A stretch of DNA of 42,310 nucleotides from contig DRME01000004.1 in NCBI GenBank assembly GCA_011375175.1, positions 1 through 42,310 of the forward strand, given 5' to 3'. The notes beneath the pieces are model-generated. The model did not search any database and was not told the origin of the DNA. It saw nothing but the letters and a program-made list of their open reading frames with translations. Of the stretch, positions 33,126 to 40,737 are shown one piece after another. The position numbers and the translations under genes are program-made. Position 1 is the stretch's first letter, and every line of letters begins with the position of its first letter. Source of the stretch: Deltaproteobacteria bacterium (GTDB taxonomy: Bacteria; Desulfobacterota; GWC2-55-46; DRME01).

Positions 33126-34915
33126 GGAGCCGTCCCTTGTCTTCGGGGATGGACGAAGTCATAGAGCTCAACAAGCTCCGACAGGGGAGAGGCGCATCTT
33201 CCTCCGCGACGCCGGAAAGGGAATCTGTCAACATCGAACTTCCCTGTACCGAAGAAGAAGGAAACAAAGGGGTTTTCCGTGGTATTTTCAGACGTGAGCG
33301 TCCCCCCGTCCTTGAGTCTTGCGAGGAGGGAGATGGAGTCGAACCGGGCCTGCAATACATTGTCCTGAAAGAGAGAAGAGTAAAGCGCCTCGAGCTTGCC
33401 GCGGGGGAAACTCTCCTTCTTCATCTTCCTTATGGTTTCCACGAGCCGTCGGGTCTCGTCGGGCGTATAGGGCCGCTCGGTGAGCATCACGGTCTCGCCA
33501 TCGTGGCGGCGCTCGTACTCCTTGCGCCTCGTCTTGAGTGACTCGCTCACCGAACTGTGCTCCACCATGAAATCGAGCGTCCCCATGGCGCAGCCTTCCT
33601 GCGCCTCCCGCCGCTTGGCCGACTTCATCAGCTCCGAGGCCAGCTCGACGAGCATGACCGCCGGGTAGGTGCAGTGCGACACGACGACCCCCGCCGATGT
33701 GGAGAGTCCTTCTTCGCGGAAAGGCCTCTTGAGGCGTCCGTAGGCGATCCACTCCTGTTGAAGAAGCTTCGTCTTCTCGTGGAAGAGCTCCAGGAAAGTC
33801 GCGGCCGTCTCCACCGCGCAGTGAGCCGGAACGGCCAGTATGAGGTCGTCTCCGCCGGCCATGATGAACTCGGCCGGTACGTACCTGCCCTTGCCCTTTC
33901 TGCCGTCATTGATGTCGATGTCGTCGTATTCCTTGAAACTGGTCGCCCCAAGAAGAGCAGCGCTGCTCCACTTTTCGCCGTCATTGATGTCGATGTTGTC
34001 GTATTCCTTGAAACCGACGTGTTTTATGACGGCCTCAGCGGCCGCCTCCTTTGTGGCCCTGTCGACTATCTCGGAGAAGGCCCTGTAGGCCTGCTTGCAC
34101 TCTTCTTCGTCGCCGAATCGCTCTCCGATCCCCTTGACGACCTCGCCCATGCGGTTGCCGTCGGCGTAAATGAGACCCATGTAGTTTCCAGGCCGCGACG
34201 CCTCGCCGATGTCGTCGAAGTCGACCGGAAGCAGCAGCAGCTCTGTCCCGCTGCCGTACCGACGGTCGAGCTCGCCGGCGAGGAAGGAGAGTATGAAGTC
34301 CGGCCTCTCATTCCTGATCTTTTCGAGATTGACGGGGAGCCAGCGGCTGCAGTTGCACTTTTCGTACCTGTAGAAGTAGTTTATCTCCGTTCTCTTGCAG
34401 TGGCACGACCGGCACAGCATGTGTTCGCCCTGGATGTCCGCCATGGGCCTTTCGGCCGGGAAGGCGCCGCAGGAGGTGCAGGGCCTCACCCATCGCCCGC
34501 CTACGGCCGGGCCTGCCCAGCCGCCCGCGAGCTTCTCCTCCCTGGAGCGGCCCACGGCCCTCGCCACCCACCCGGCGAAGTTCTCGCCTTCCCTGCGCTC
34601 CTCGACAGGAGCCGAGACCCGGGCGTTCACGGTGTACTCTCTGTAGAGGTCCTTGACACGAGCTGCGAATGCGTCGGCCTCTTCCCGTTTTTCGAAGAGC
34701 GCCCTCCCCGATCCTCCGCCGAAGTAGACTTCTTCGACGCCGCCGGACCAGGTGGTCTTTGAGAGGCACTTTCCGACGCAATGGGTGTTGAGCTTGTCGA
34801 GCAGCATGCTGGCGCCGCGCACCTCGCGCAGGAAGGGGGAGGCGAAGAGATAGTCCTTTACCTTCAGGGTCTCGACGACGACGAGAAATCTTTTTCGGCC
34901 TGGCGATGAGGGCAT
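33122..34915 (-). CDS. cas10: Cas10, type III CRISPR large subunit with GGDD cyclase motif and no HD domain
   Basis: A 597-residue Cas10/Cmr2-like protein. It begins with LVVVETLKVKDYLFASPFLREVRGASMLLDKLN and lacks any HD nuclease motif. A zinc-finger-like group CTSC...CRSC is near residues 145-165. The palm has IYADGNRMGE (Asp about 252) and AGGDDLILAVP (GGDD at about 354-357), so it should make cyclic oligoadenylate when target RNA is bound. Between them is an in-frame near-duplication of FKEYDxIDINDG, 25 residues apart. I chose ATG at 34915; a TTG at 34948 would add 11 residues, and neither has a good ribosome site. It is the first gene of the effector operon. Confidence 0.92.
   Translation of the reverse strand: MPSSPGRKRFLVVVETLKVKDYLFASPFLREVRGASMLLDKLNTHCVGKCLSKTTWSGGVEEVYFGGGSGRALFEKREEADAFAARVKDLYREYTVNARVSAPVEERREGENFAGWVARAVGRSREEKLAGGWAGPAVGGRWVRPCTSCGAFPAERPMADIQGEHMLCRSCHCKRTEINYFYRYEKCNCSRWLPVNLEKIRNERPDFILSFLAGELDRRYGSGTELLLLPVDFDDIGEASRPGNYMGLIYADGNRMGEVVKGIGERFGDEEECKQAYRAFSEIVDRATKEAAAEAVIKHVGFKEYDNIDINDGEKWSSAALLGATSFKEYDDIDINDGRKGKGRYVPAEFIMAGGDDLILAVPAHCAVETAATFLELFHEKTKLLQQEWIAYGRLKRPFREEGLSTSAGVVVSHCTYPAVMLVELASELMKSAKRREAQEGCAMGTLDFMVEHSSVSESLKTRRKEYERRHDGETVMLTERPYTPDETRRLVETIRKMKKESFPRGKLEALYSSLFQDNVLQARFDSISLLARLKDGGTLTSENTTENPFVSFFFGTGKFDVDRFPFRRRGGRCASPLSELVELYDFVHPRRQGTAP
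33902..34014. repeat. Direct repeat inside cas10
   Basis: Two 38-base copies (33902-33939 and 33977-34014) differ at one position and are 75 bases apart, an exact 25-codon unit. They encode the doubled FKEYD(N/D)IDINDG. The segment between them, EKWSSAALLGATS, is not itself repeated beyond the unit. Confidence 0.85.
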
Positions 34916-35103
34916 AGCTTGAGAGTCGAGAGAGGCTTTCGACTGCAAGAGAGAAGAGATACCGGACCGGTGCCCTGCGGCACCGCCGGCAGACCCGATA
35001 TAGACTGACGGCCTGGTCGATGGCTCAGGCCGCCGGAACCGTCAGATGGCAGGCGGTCGTTGGGATGGCTTATCGATGGATGTCCGGCCGCTGACGCACC
35101 GTA

Positions 35104-35133
35104 ATATTACACTGATCACGGCGCCGGTGTCAA
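35104..35133 (-). promoter_or_regulatory. Predicted promoter of the cas10 effector operon
   Basis: Read leftward: a perfect TTGACA, an 18-base spacer, TAATAT. The leader to the cas10 start would be about 180 bases. It contains two stable hairpins: CGGCCTG/CAGGCCG (35009-35032) and GGTGCC-CTGC-GGCACC (34969-34984). Confidence 0.65.
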
Positions 35134-35209
35134 GCGTATGTTTATATTTGCTTGAAGGCAATATGAAGCCTTTTTGCGTGAAGACGGAGAGGCGGTTAGC
35201 GCCGTCCCT

Positions 35210-36151
35210 TCACTCTCCTTCCAGCACGTAGCGTCCGAGTCCGAAGGTGGCTCCCTTGCCGGCGTGCAGCGCCTCGCCCAGGCGCAGTATGGGCGCGAAC
35301 CCGGCGTCCACCCCCCTGAAGACGACCGTCCCCACGAGTCCGCCGAGGCGCATGCGGGTCTTCTGGCGCGACGAGTAGCGTTCCCAGTCGTGCCAGCGGA
35401 GGTCGGCGTGCGCCCTCTCCACGGCCGACGCCCTTTCGATGAGCCCCCTGAAGTCGAGCTCCAGTCTCACTGCGCAGTGGAACCAGGCGAGCGCCGAGAG
35501 CCTGCGAAGAAGCGTTCTCACCAGGTGGTGGAAGGCGAGGTCCGAGACGAGCGAGCCGCCGTGGACGATGCGAAGCGGCGTCAGCAGGCGAAGGCGCAGC
35601 CCGCCGCCGGGCCGGATGGGCAGCGTCGCGCCGCGGGCCGGCCTCAGGACGCCAGCCGTGGCGCCGAACCTCTCGCTTACGCCGTCGTAGACGACCTTTC
35701 CGTCCGAGCCGTCGCAGACGGCCTCGACCGTGAACCTGCCGCGTCCCCTGCCGGCGCCCGCTCGTCCGAATCCGACGAAGGCCCGCACGAACCATGGCAG
35801 GTAGTCTACGGCCCTGCCCACGAGCACGGCCCCGGCCTCGAAGGTTCGGCCGGGCTCGTAGTACGTAATGCCGTCGTCCGGCGGTTCGAGGACGAAGGGG
35901 TGGGGGACGGAACGGTATAGGCGGAGCATGGCGGCGTCCGGCGGTGGCGGCGTCTCGAAGAGGTAGGCGTAGGGGCAGGTCGCTCGGAAGGCGCAGTCCA
36001 GGCATTCCACGCCCTTGACCATACAGGCGGCGCGCTTCAGGGCGCGACCCAGGCCGCCGCGCAGGGCCGATCCCTTGAAGGGCGGCAGCCTTACGGCATC
36101 GACGGCCCGCAGCCGCAGGGTGTATCTGGAGCAGGTCACGGCATGGAGCAC
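35210..36151 (-). CDS. cas6: Cas6-type CRISPR RNA endoribonuclease
   Basis: A 313-residue RAMP protein. The N-terminal VRLPPFKGSALRGGLGRALKRAACM is followed by a Cys group (CLDCAFRATCPYAYLFETP). The C-terminal FAPILRLGEALHAGKGATFGLGRYVLE carries the glycine-rich loop of the Cas6 C-terminal family. Cas6 cuts the repeat RNA to release crRNAs with an 8-base repeat tag. A general-base His cannot be assigned by eye. GTG start at 36151 with GAGAGG eight bases upstream. It lies between the array and the cas10 promoter on the same strand. Confidence 0.85.
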   Translation of the reverse strand: MLHAVTCSRYTLRLRAVDAVRLPPFKGSALRGGLGRALKRAACMVKGVECLDCAFRATCPYAYLFETPPPPDAAMLRLYRSVPHPFVLEPPDDGITYYEPGRTFEAGAVLVGRAVDYLPWFVRAFVGFGRAGAGRGRGRFTVEAVCDGSDGKVVYDGVSERFGATAGVLRPARGATLPIRPGGGLRLRLLTPLRIVHGGSLVSDLAFHHLVRTLLRRLSALAWFHCAVRLELDFRGLIERASAVERAHADLRWHDWERYSSRQKTRMRLGGLVGTVVFRGVDAGFAPILRLGEALHAGKGATFGLGRYVLEGE

Positions 36152-36389
36152 GGAAACGGCCTCTCAGGCCTGGACGCCGGCGGCATGGCCGGGCGGTCCT
36201 TCAAGGAAACCCGGCTCTACCGCCCATGGGAGACTCTCCCAGGAAAGTTGCTCCCGGCACCCCCCGAAATAAATCAGAGCCTCCACGAGTGCTCGGCGGT
36301 TAACGCTTGAGGAATGATTTACAGGAATATCAGGCCGGACTCAAGGCGTCTTCAGGCGGCGTTCCCCAGGCGGAGTGAACGGAGGGGCT

Positions 36390-36576
36390 TACGCCTTCCC
36401 TTCTACTTCAGGTCATATGTTGCAAGTCTGCGCGCTCGGGACCCAGATGGTTTATCTTCCCGGGTTGTTTCAATCCCTTCTACTTCAGGTCATATGTTGC
36501 AAGTTGGTGTGCCGACGGGCCCGGTTTTCCGGGCGATGAGTTTCAATCCCTTCTACTTCAGGTCATATGTTGCAAG
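36390..36576 (-). CRISPR. Short CRISPR array: three repeats, two spacers
   Basis: Two identical 37-base repeats (36467-36503 and 36540-36576; plus strand begins GTTTCAATCCC and ends GTTGCAAG) and one with a degenerate left end (36390-36426) enclose spacers of 40 bases (36427-36466) and 36 bases (36504-36539). Read leftward the repeat ends ATTGAAAC, the usual 8-base crRNA 5' tag of Cas6-processed arrays. Transcription is therefore leftward, and the degenerate repeat is the leader-distal one, as expected. Confidence 0.92.
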
Positions 36577-36773
36577 GGCGCCCCTTTTTTTCCTTTTCTT
36601 TCCAGGCAGTTACACCAAGCCTTTTCATAACCCCCCTTTCTTGATATCGGTTTTCAATTAGCGGGACCGCAACAGAAGGCGGCAAAAACGGTTTTTCCCA
36701 ATAACCGCAAGCAGTTACGAGCTTCAGATAACCTCCCGTACTTTCATCCCCTTTTGCGGCTTCCGCCAACTCA
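36577..36773 (-). other. Probable CRISPR leader region
   Basis: This 197-base stretch lies between the leader-proximal repeat and the end of cas2 and is less GC-rich than its surroundings. It has long pyrimidine tracts on the plus strand. A 78-codon open frame crosses it and runs into cas2, but it has no recognisable protein family and is probably not a gene. No clear promoter was found. Confidence 0.5.
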
Positions 36774-37049
36774 CTATAAAATATAGTGTTTTTCGTCAAC
36801 CGTCCTGTCTCCGCGCCCGATTATCACGAGCCGGCGCTCGCAGGACGCGCAGACGCCGTAGACGCGGACGCTGTCCTCGCCGCCGTCCACTACGTCGGCT
36901 ATCCGGCCGAGCATCTCGTCGAGCTCACCATCGGCGAGGAGACACTCGAATACGCTGTAGTGAACGCGACGGCCGAAGTCCTTCAAAAGCTCGGAGAGCC
37001 TGGTGCGTCTCGGCGTATCGGGGATGTCGTACGACACAATATACAACAT
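36774..37049 (-). CDS. cas2: CRISPR-associated endonuclease Cas2
   Basis: The 91 residues start MLYIVSYDIPDTPRRTRLSELLKDFGRRVHYSVFECLL, the complete Cas2 ferredoxin-like core with the conserved Asp after the first strand (YDI). Cas2 is the structural centre of the Cas1-Cas2 spacer integrase. ATG at 37049, three bases after the stop of the cas1 remnant. Because cas1 is truncated, Cas2 may have no local partner. Confidence 0.92.
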   Translation of the reverse strand: MLYIVSYDIPDTPRRTRLSELLKDFGRRVHYSVFECLLADGELDEMLGRIADVVDGGEDSVRVYGVCASCERRLVIIGRGDRTVDEKHYIL

Positions 37050-37052
37050 CGC

Positions 37053-37316
37053 TCATGGCCTTTCAAGAGAAAACGCACAGTAGGCGGGACCGCCCATGAG
37101 CGCCGCAGCGAGACGTTCGGCCTGACGGCGGAAGGAGCGGCGGAGATCGGTGCCATGGCCGCCGGCCAGGGGACGGGTCAGGTGCTCCTCCCATGCGGCG
37201 AGGTAACGCTTCATGGCATCACGACGCAGGTAGACGCCGCCGCCGCCGCGCTCGTGGAAGTCGGAGGCCTTCATGACGCGCCTGTTGACGAGCCGCAGGG
37301 TGAGCCTGTCCACCAC
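37053..37316 (-). pseudogene. cas1: cas1 remnant: C-terminal part only
   Basis: The 87 codons read VDRLTLRLVNRRVMKASDF, then GGGVYLRRDAMKRYLAAWEEHL. This matches the Cas1 C-terminal segment that follows the DLMEPFRP motif (normally VVDRLVLRLVN...F...GGVYL...). Full Cas1 has about 320-340 residues, so about three quarters is missing. Upstream the Cas1 frame soon meets a stop, and csx3 ends only 95 bases away, so the missing part is not hidden nearby. The metal-binding Glu and His residues of Cas1 lie in the lost or last retained portions and cannot form a full active site. Confidence 0.8.
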
Positions 37317-37411
37317 CGGGGCGCCAGCGGCTCGCCTTCACGCGAAGGCAGGCCGGGCGGAGATTCCCGCCGGTCGTCACGCGGTCAAGCACGGCGGCCT
37401 CAAACACAGAT

Positions 37412-37678
37412 TCAGAAAGGGTCGTGATCGAATATCTCCACCTCGCCGGTAACGGGCGAGTCGTAAACGAGCCGCCTCACACGGCCGTGGAGGGCGTGGG
37501 CGACCTTGAGGTACAGCCACACCGGCGCCCGGCCCGTAAGGACCGCCTCGCAGCCGGGGGTGACGAGCTCCTCGACCCTGGCGATGTAGCCGTCGAGCCC
37601 GCCGAGCCTCGCCGTGCCGTCGAAGAGGGTGGAGAGGTCCACCACTACACGCCCCCTGTCTCCGCCCTCCCGCTTCAT
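37412..37678 (-). CDS. csx3: Csx3-like (Crn3) ring nuclease
   Basis: An 88-residue protein. VLTGRAPVWLYLKVAHALHGRVRRLVYD aligns with the Csx3 core (GRGPIWL...AH...VAVYDPRLG), and the His of the AH pair is kept. Csx3 proteins degrade cyclic tetra-adenylate and so switch off type III CRISPR effectors. I chose ATG at 37678, which overlaps the stop of the SAVED-like gene as ATGA; a GTG at 37693 would add five residues. Csx3 proteins in some phyla are fused to other domains, but this one is free-standing. Confidence 0.75.
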   Translation of the reverse strand: MKREGGDRGRVVVDLSTLFDGTARLGGLDGYIARVEELVTPGCEAVLTGRAPVWLYLKVAHALHGRVRRLVYDSPVTGEVEIFDHDPF

Positions 37679-38220
37679 TTCACCAGCGGACACCAGTAGT
37701 CGTAGAGACGAGGCGAGACGCCAGCGGGACTCTTCTGGTAAAGGATTACGGGCCTCCAGTTGTCGAAGACGGCGCCAATAAGCACCCCGGCCATGACCGG
37801 CCCCTGTAAGAAGAGATGGACCTCGCTTGCCATCATGGTTTCGAGCTCCCTTCGCATGGCGCGAAGCCGGTTTATGAACTTCTCGATGCCGTCGCGGCCC
37901 TTTATGCCGTCCATGTTGAGCTCCATCACTTTCATCTTCTTACCACTGGCCTTGAGGTACGCCTCCACGTCGCCCTTTATCGAGTGCGTCGCAGAGACGA
38001 GCGAGACGGCGAGGGCCACGGGGGTCTCGGACACCGGAGCCTTTTCGTAGAACTCGATCCGCTCCCTTAAGCCGTCGAGACTCGGCGTCTTGCGGGCGAG
38101 CTCGCGCAACTGCCTGTTCTGCCGCCACAGCCTCCAGCCGGAAAAACCGGAGAAGACCATGGCTAAAAAACTGAATATCGCCTCCACGTTCGTGAACCAC
38201 GTCCATAATATATCCGACAT
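37675..38220 (-). CDS. Membrane-anchored SAVED-like protein, putative cyclic nucleotide effector
   Basis: A 181-residue protein with one N-terminal membrane helix (about 10-32, FTNVEAIFSFLAMVFSGFSGW), a basic stretch (RLWRQNRQLRELARK) and a cytoplasmic domain. The domain shows ETPVALAVSLVSATHSIKGDV and SEVHLFLQGPVMAGVLIGAVFDNWRPVILYQ, which is the SAVED-domain pattern. SAVED domains sense cyclic oligonucleotides in CBASS and type III CRISPR. No nuclease, protease or TIR motif is present, so the membrane helix is the likely output. ATG at 38220 follows GGAGG at ideal spacing; the open frame upstream is not used. It is translationally coupled to csx3. Confidence 0.7.
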   Translation of the reverse strand: MSDILWTWFTNVEAIFSFLAMVFSGFSGWRLWRQNRQLRELARKTPSLDGLRERIEFYEKAPVSETPVALAVSLVSATHSIKGDVEAYLKASGKKMKVMELNMDGIKGRDGIEKFINRLRAMRRELETMMASEVHLFLQGPVMAGVLIGAVFDNWRPVILYQKSPAGVSPRLYDYWCPLVK

Positions 38221-38321
38221 ATATGCGCCTCCCCGGTTCGCAGACGGTCGTGAAACCTGGAAAAGAGTGCGGCACACGACGAATGACCCCATGCCGACAA
38301 GGAGTGAAAGATATCACGAGA

Positions 38322-38348
38322 ATATTACCCTTTCCCCCTCCCTGTCAA
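38322..38348 (-). promoter_or_regulatory. Predicted promoter of the SAVED-csx3-cas1'-cas2 unit
   Basis: Read leftward: a perfect TTGACA, a 15-base spacer, TAATAT (or overlapping AATATT with 16). The -10 region resembles that of the cas10 promoter. The start site would be about 100 bases before the ATG at 38220. Confidence 0.5.
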
Positions 38349-38492
38349 CTCGATTTTTCACGGAACACCGATTTGTCTGAAAGGGTTTCATCATGACATA
38401 TACGAGCGTGCCCGCCCCTTCCGGGAAGAGCCCCCTTGCCTCGCATCCGGCGCTTGAGAAGCTCGAAGATCGGGCACTCAATGGACACAAAG

Positions 38493-38522
38493 AAAAAGGG
38501 GCTGCGGCATCGCCGCAACCCC
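38493..38522 (-). terminator. Intrinsic terminator of the tRNA-Arg gene
   Basis: On the minus strand GGGGTTGCGGC pairs with GCCGCAGCCCC (one G-T pair) around a three-base loop and is followed by TTTTTC. It starts 11 bases after the tRNA CCA end. Confidence 0.85.
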
Positions 38523-38532
38523 TTGATTTCCA

Positions 38533-38608
38533 TGGCGCCCCCGGCACGACTCGAACGTGCGACACACGGATTAGGAATCCGTTGCTCTGTCCTCTGAGCT
38601 ACGGGGGC
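38533..38608 (-). tRNA. tRNA-Arg (anticodon CCU)
   Basis: The 76 bases fold as a full cloverleaf. The acceptor GCCCCCG pairs with CGGGGGC. The D-arm has TAGCTCAG...GAGC. The anticodon stem ACGGA/TCCGT closes the loop TTCCTAA (anticodon CCT, codon AGG). The T-arm is GCACG-TTCGAGT-CGTGC. Discriminator G and an encoded CCA end follow. AGG codons are frequent in this window's genes. It marks the right edge of the CRISPR-containing island, with its 3' end facing the island. Confidence 0.95.
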
Positions 38609-38684
38609 GCTCGAAGTTGGATATTTTACCACCGCCGCCCCCCAAGTCAAGACTTTTCCGCCGGACCGCCCGGCGGCCGGCCTC

Positions 38685-38712
38685 TTGACAAGGCACTTTC
38701 TGATGGTAAACT
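38685..38712 (+). promoter_or_regulatory. Predicted promoter of the pdh genes
   Basis: A perfect TTGACA, a 16-base spacer, TAAACT. The expected start site (about 38719) falls at the very edge of the ATG at 38720, so the transcript could be leaderless. Confidence 0.45.
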
Positions 38713-38719
38713 CAAAAGG

Positions 38720-39787
38720 ATGGCGCTTCGGACGATCAAGAACTTCGAGGTCAAATACCTCCAGATACTCGACGAGGACGGCCGCTTCGACGCTTCGCTC
38801 ATGGACGAGCCGCCTGATGCGGTCGTCAGGGAGTTCTTCTCCAAGATAATCCTTGCCAGGACCTTCAACTCCAGGGCCCTGAGCCTCCAGCGCGAAGGGC
38901 GCATCGGCACATACGCCTCCATCTTCGGCCAGGAGGCCTCACAGATAGGCACGGCCCTAACCTTTGAAAAGGACGACTGGATATTTCCCACCTTCAGGGA
39001 GTCGGGCGTATACGTGGCGCTCGGCCATCCCATCTCCGCGCTCTTCAACTACTGGAAGGGCGACGAGCGGGGCATGTCCCCTCCCCAGGGGCTCAACATC
39101 TTCCCCATGAGCATCCCCGTGGGCACCCAGATACCGCACATAGCAGGCGCCGCCATGGCGCTCAGGATCAAGGGCGCCGACGCGGCGGCGGCCGGATACT
39201 TCGGCGACGGCGGCACCTCAAAGGGCGACTTCCACGAAGGGCTCAACTTCGCCGGCGTCTACAACCTGCCCGCCGTCTTCCTCTGCCAGAACAACCAGTT
39301 CGCCATATCCATTCCACGGACACAACAGACGGCGGCCGAGACCATGGCCCAGAAGGCGATAGCCTACGGCTTCGAGGGGGTGCAGGTGGACGGCAACGAC
39401 GTCTTCGCCGTCTACAAGGCCACACGCGACGCCCTCGAAAAGGCCCGCTCCGGCAGGGGACCCACCCTCATCGAGTGCTTTACCTACAGGCTCGACGACC
39501 ACACCACGGCCGACGACGCCTCGCGCTACCGCGACGAAAGCGAGGTGGCCGCCTGGCAGGGACGCGAACCGCTCATCCGGCTCCGCGCCTACATGAAGGG
39601 CCGCGGCCTGTGGAGCGAGGAGTACGAGCGGCAGGTGACCGGAGAGGCCGAGCGGACGGTCGACGCGGCCATAGAAGAAGCCGAGTCCGCGGCGCCGCCC
39701 GAGCCCGCCGACATGGTGCGCCACACCTACGGCGAGCTCACGCCGCGACAGATAAACGAGCTCGAGGAGTTGGGATGGCGACGCTGA
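38720..39787 (+). CDS. pdhA: Pyruvate / 2-oxo acid dehydrogenase E1 component, alpha subunit
   Basis: A 355-residue thiamine-diphosphate enzyme subunit. It decarboxylates pyruvate (or a related 2-oxo acid) and passes the acyl group to E2 lipoate. The cofactor motif is GDGGTSKGDFHEGLNFAGV...QNN (GDG at 162-164, NN at 191-192). GQEASQIGTAL and QNNQFAISIP resemble Bacillus-type PdhA, which favours pyruvate over branched-chain acids, but that choice is tentative. ATG at 38720 was chosen because conserved sequence begins after it and the upstream frame crosses the tRNA. It overlaps pdhB by 13 bases. Confidence 0.9.
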   Translation: MALRTIKNFEVKYLQILDEDGRFDASLMDEPPDAVVREFFSKIILARTFNSRALSLQREGRIGTYASIFGQEASQIGTALTFEKDDWIFPTFRESGVYVALGHPISALFNYWKGDERGMSPPQGLNIFPMSIPVGTQIPHIAGAAMALRIKGADAAAAGYFGDGGTSKGDFHEGLNFAGVYNLPAVFLCQNNQFAISIPRTQQTAAETMAQKAIAYGFEGVQVDGNDVFAVYKATRDALEKARSGRGPTLIECFTYRLDDHTTADDASRYRDESEVAAWQGREPLIRLRAYMKGRGLWSEEYERQVTGEAERTVDAAIEEAESAAPPEPADMVRHTYGELTPRQINELEELGWRR

Positions 39788-40737
39788 ACCTCGTCCAGGC
39801 CGTCACAAGCGCCCTGGCCGACGAGATGGAGCGCGACGCCCGCGTCGTGCTGCTGGGCGAAGACATAGGCAGGGACGGAGGCGTATTCAGGGCCACCGAG
39901 GGCCTTCTCGAAAGGTTCGGCCCCGAGCGCGTCATCGACACGCCGCTCGCCGAGCTCGGCATCATCGGCGCCTCCATCGCCATGGCGGCCTGCGGACTAA
40001 GACCGGTCGCCGAGATACAGTTCATGGCCTTCATCTACGGCGGCCTCGAACAGCTCATAAGCCACGCCGCCAGGCTGCGCTCGCGAAGCCGCGGCCGCTT
40101 CACCGTCCCCATGGTCGTGCGCACCCCCTACGGCATAGGCATAAAGGCCCCTGAACTCCACTCCGAGTCCACCGAGGCCATCCTCTGCCACGTGCCGGGA
40201 CTCAAGGTCGTCGTCCCCTCCACGCCGTACAACGCCAGGGGACTTCTCACGGCCGCCATCCGCGACCCCGACCCCGTCATCTTCCTCGAACCCTCGAGGC
40301 TCTACCGCGGCGTCAAGGGCGAGGTGCCGGAAAGACCATACGAGATCGAACTCGGCAGGGCGAGCGTCTACCAGGAAGGCACAGACCTCACCGTCGTGGC
40401 CTGGGGCACCATGCTCCACAGGGCCGTCGAGGCGAGCGAAGGCTTCGACGCCGAGATAATAGACCTCATGACGCTCAAACCCTTCGACGAAGAGACAATC
40501 ATCGAGTCGGTGAAGAAGACGGGCCGGCTCGTCATAGTCCACGAGGCGACCAGGAACTGCGGCCTGGGGGCCGAGATATCGGCGCTCGTCGCCGAAGAGG
40601 CCATCCTCCACCTCAAGGCGCCGATAGTGAGAGTGGCGGGCCCCGAGGCCGTCGTGCCCCTTGCGCTGCTCGAAGACCATTACATGCCGTCGAAAGAACG
40701 AATACGGCGCGCCTACGAACGGGTCATGGAGTTTTAG
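39775..40737 (+). CDS. pdhB: Pyruvate / 2-oxo acid dehydrogenase E1 component, beta subunit
   Basis: A 320-residue transketolase-like beta subunit. LNLVQAVTSALADEMERDARVVLLGEDIGRDGGVFRATEGL is the conserved N-terminus, with the Glu of LGED that activates thiamine diphosphate. It also shows DTPLAELGIIGASIAMA, EIQFMAFIYGGLEQL and the C-terminal HEATRNCGLGAEI. It forms the E1 heterotetramer with PdhA. The ATG at 39775 lies inside the end of pdhA and has GAGGAG upstream. Confidence 0.92.
   Translation: MATLNLVQAVTSALADEMERDARVVLLGEDIGRDGGVFRATEGLLERFGPERVIDTPLAELGIIGASIAMAACGLRPVAEIQFMAFIYGGLEQLISHAARLRSRSRGRFTVPMVVRTPYGIGIKAPELHSESTEAILCHVPGLKVVVPSTPYNARGLLTAAIRDPDPVIFLEPSRLYRGVKGEVPERPYEIELGRASVYQEGTDLTVVAWGTMLHRAVEASEGFDAEIIDLMTLKPFDEETIIESVKKTGRLVIVHEATRNCGLGAEISALVAEEAILHLKAPIVRVAGPEAVVPLALLEDHYMPSKERIRRAYERVMEF

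Noticed and set aside
36265-36285. AATAAATCAGAG piece near cas6, considered as a sixth family-1 copy
   Set aside because: Only the terminal sequence is present, with no hairpin next to it; it is too short to call a copy.
36563-36799. 78-codon leftward frame across the CRISPR leader
   Set aside because: It overlaps the end of cas2 in another frame and runs into the first repeat, which fits a chance frame in a leader.
37219-37407. 62-codon frame overlapping the cas1 remnant, tested as a frameshifted continuation of Cas1
   Set aside because: Its residues do not align with the Cas1 segment expected there (a DLMEPFRP-like motif), so a simple frameshift does not restore cas1.
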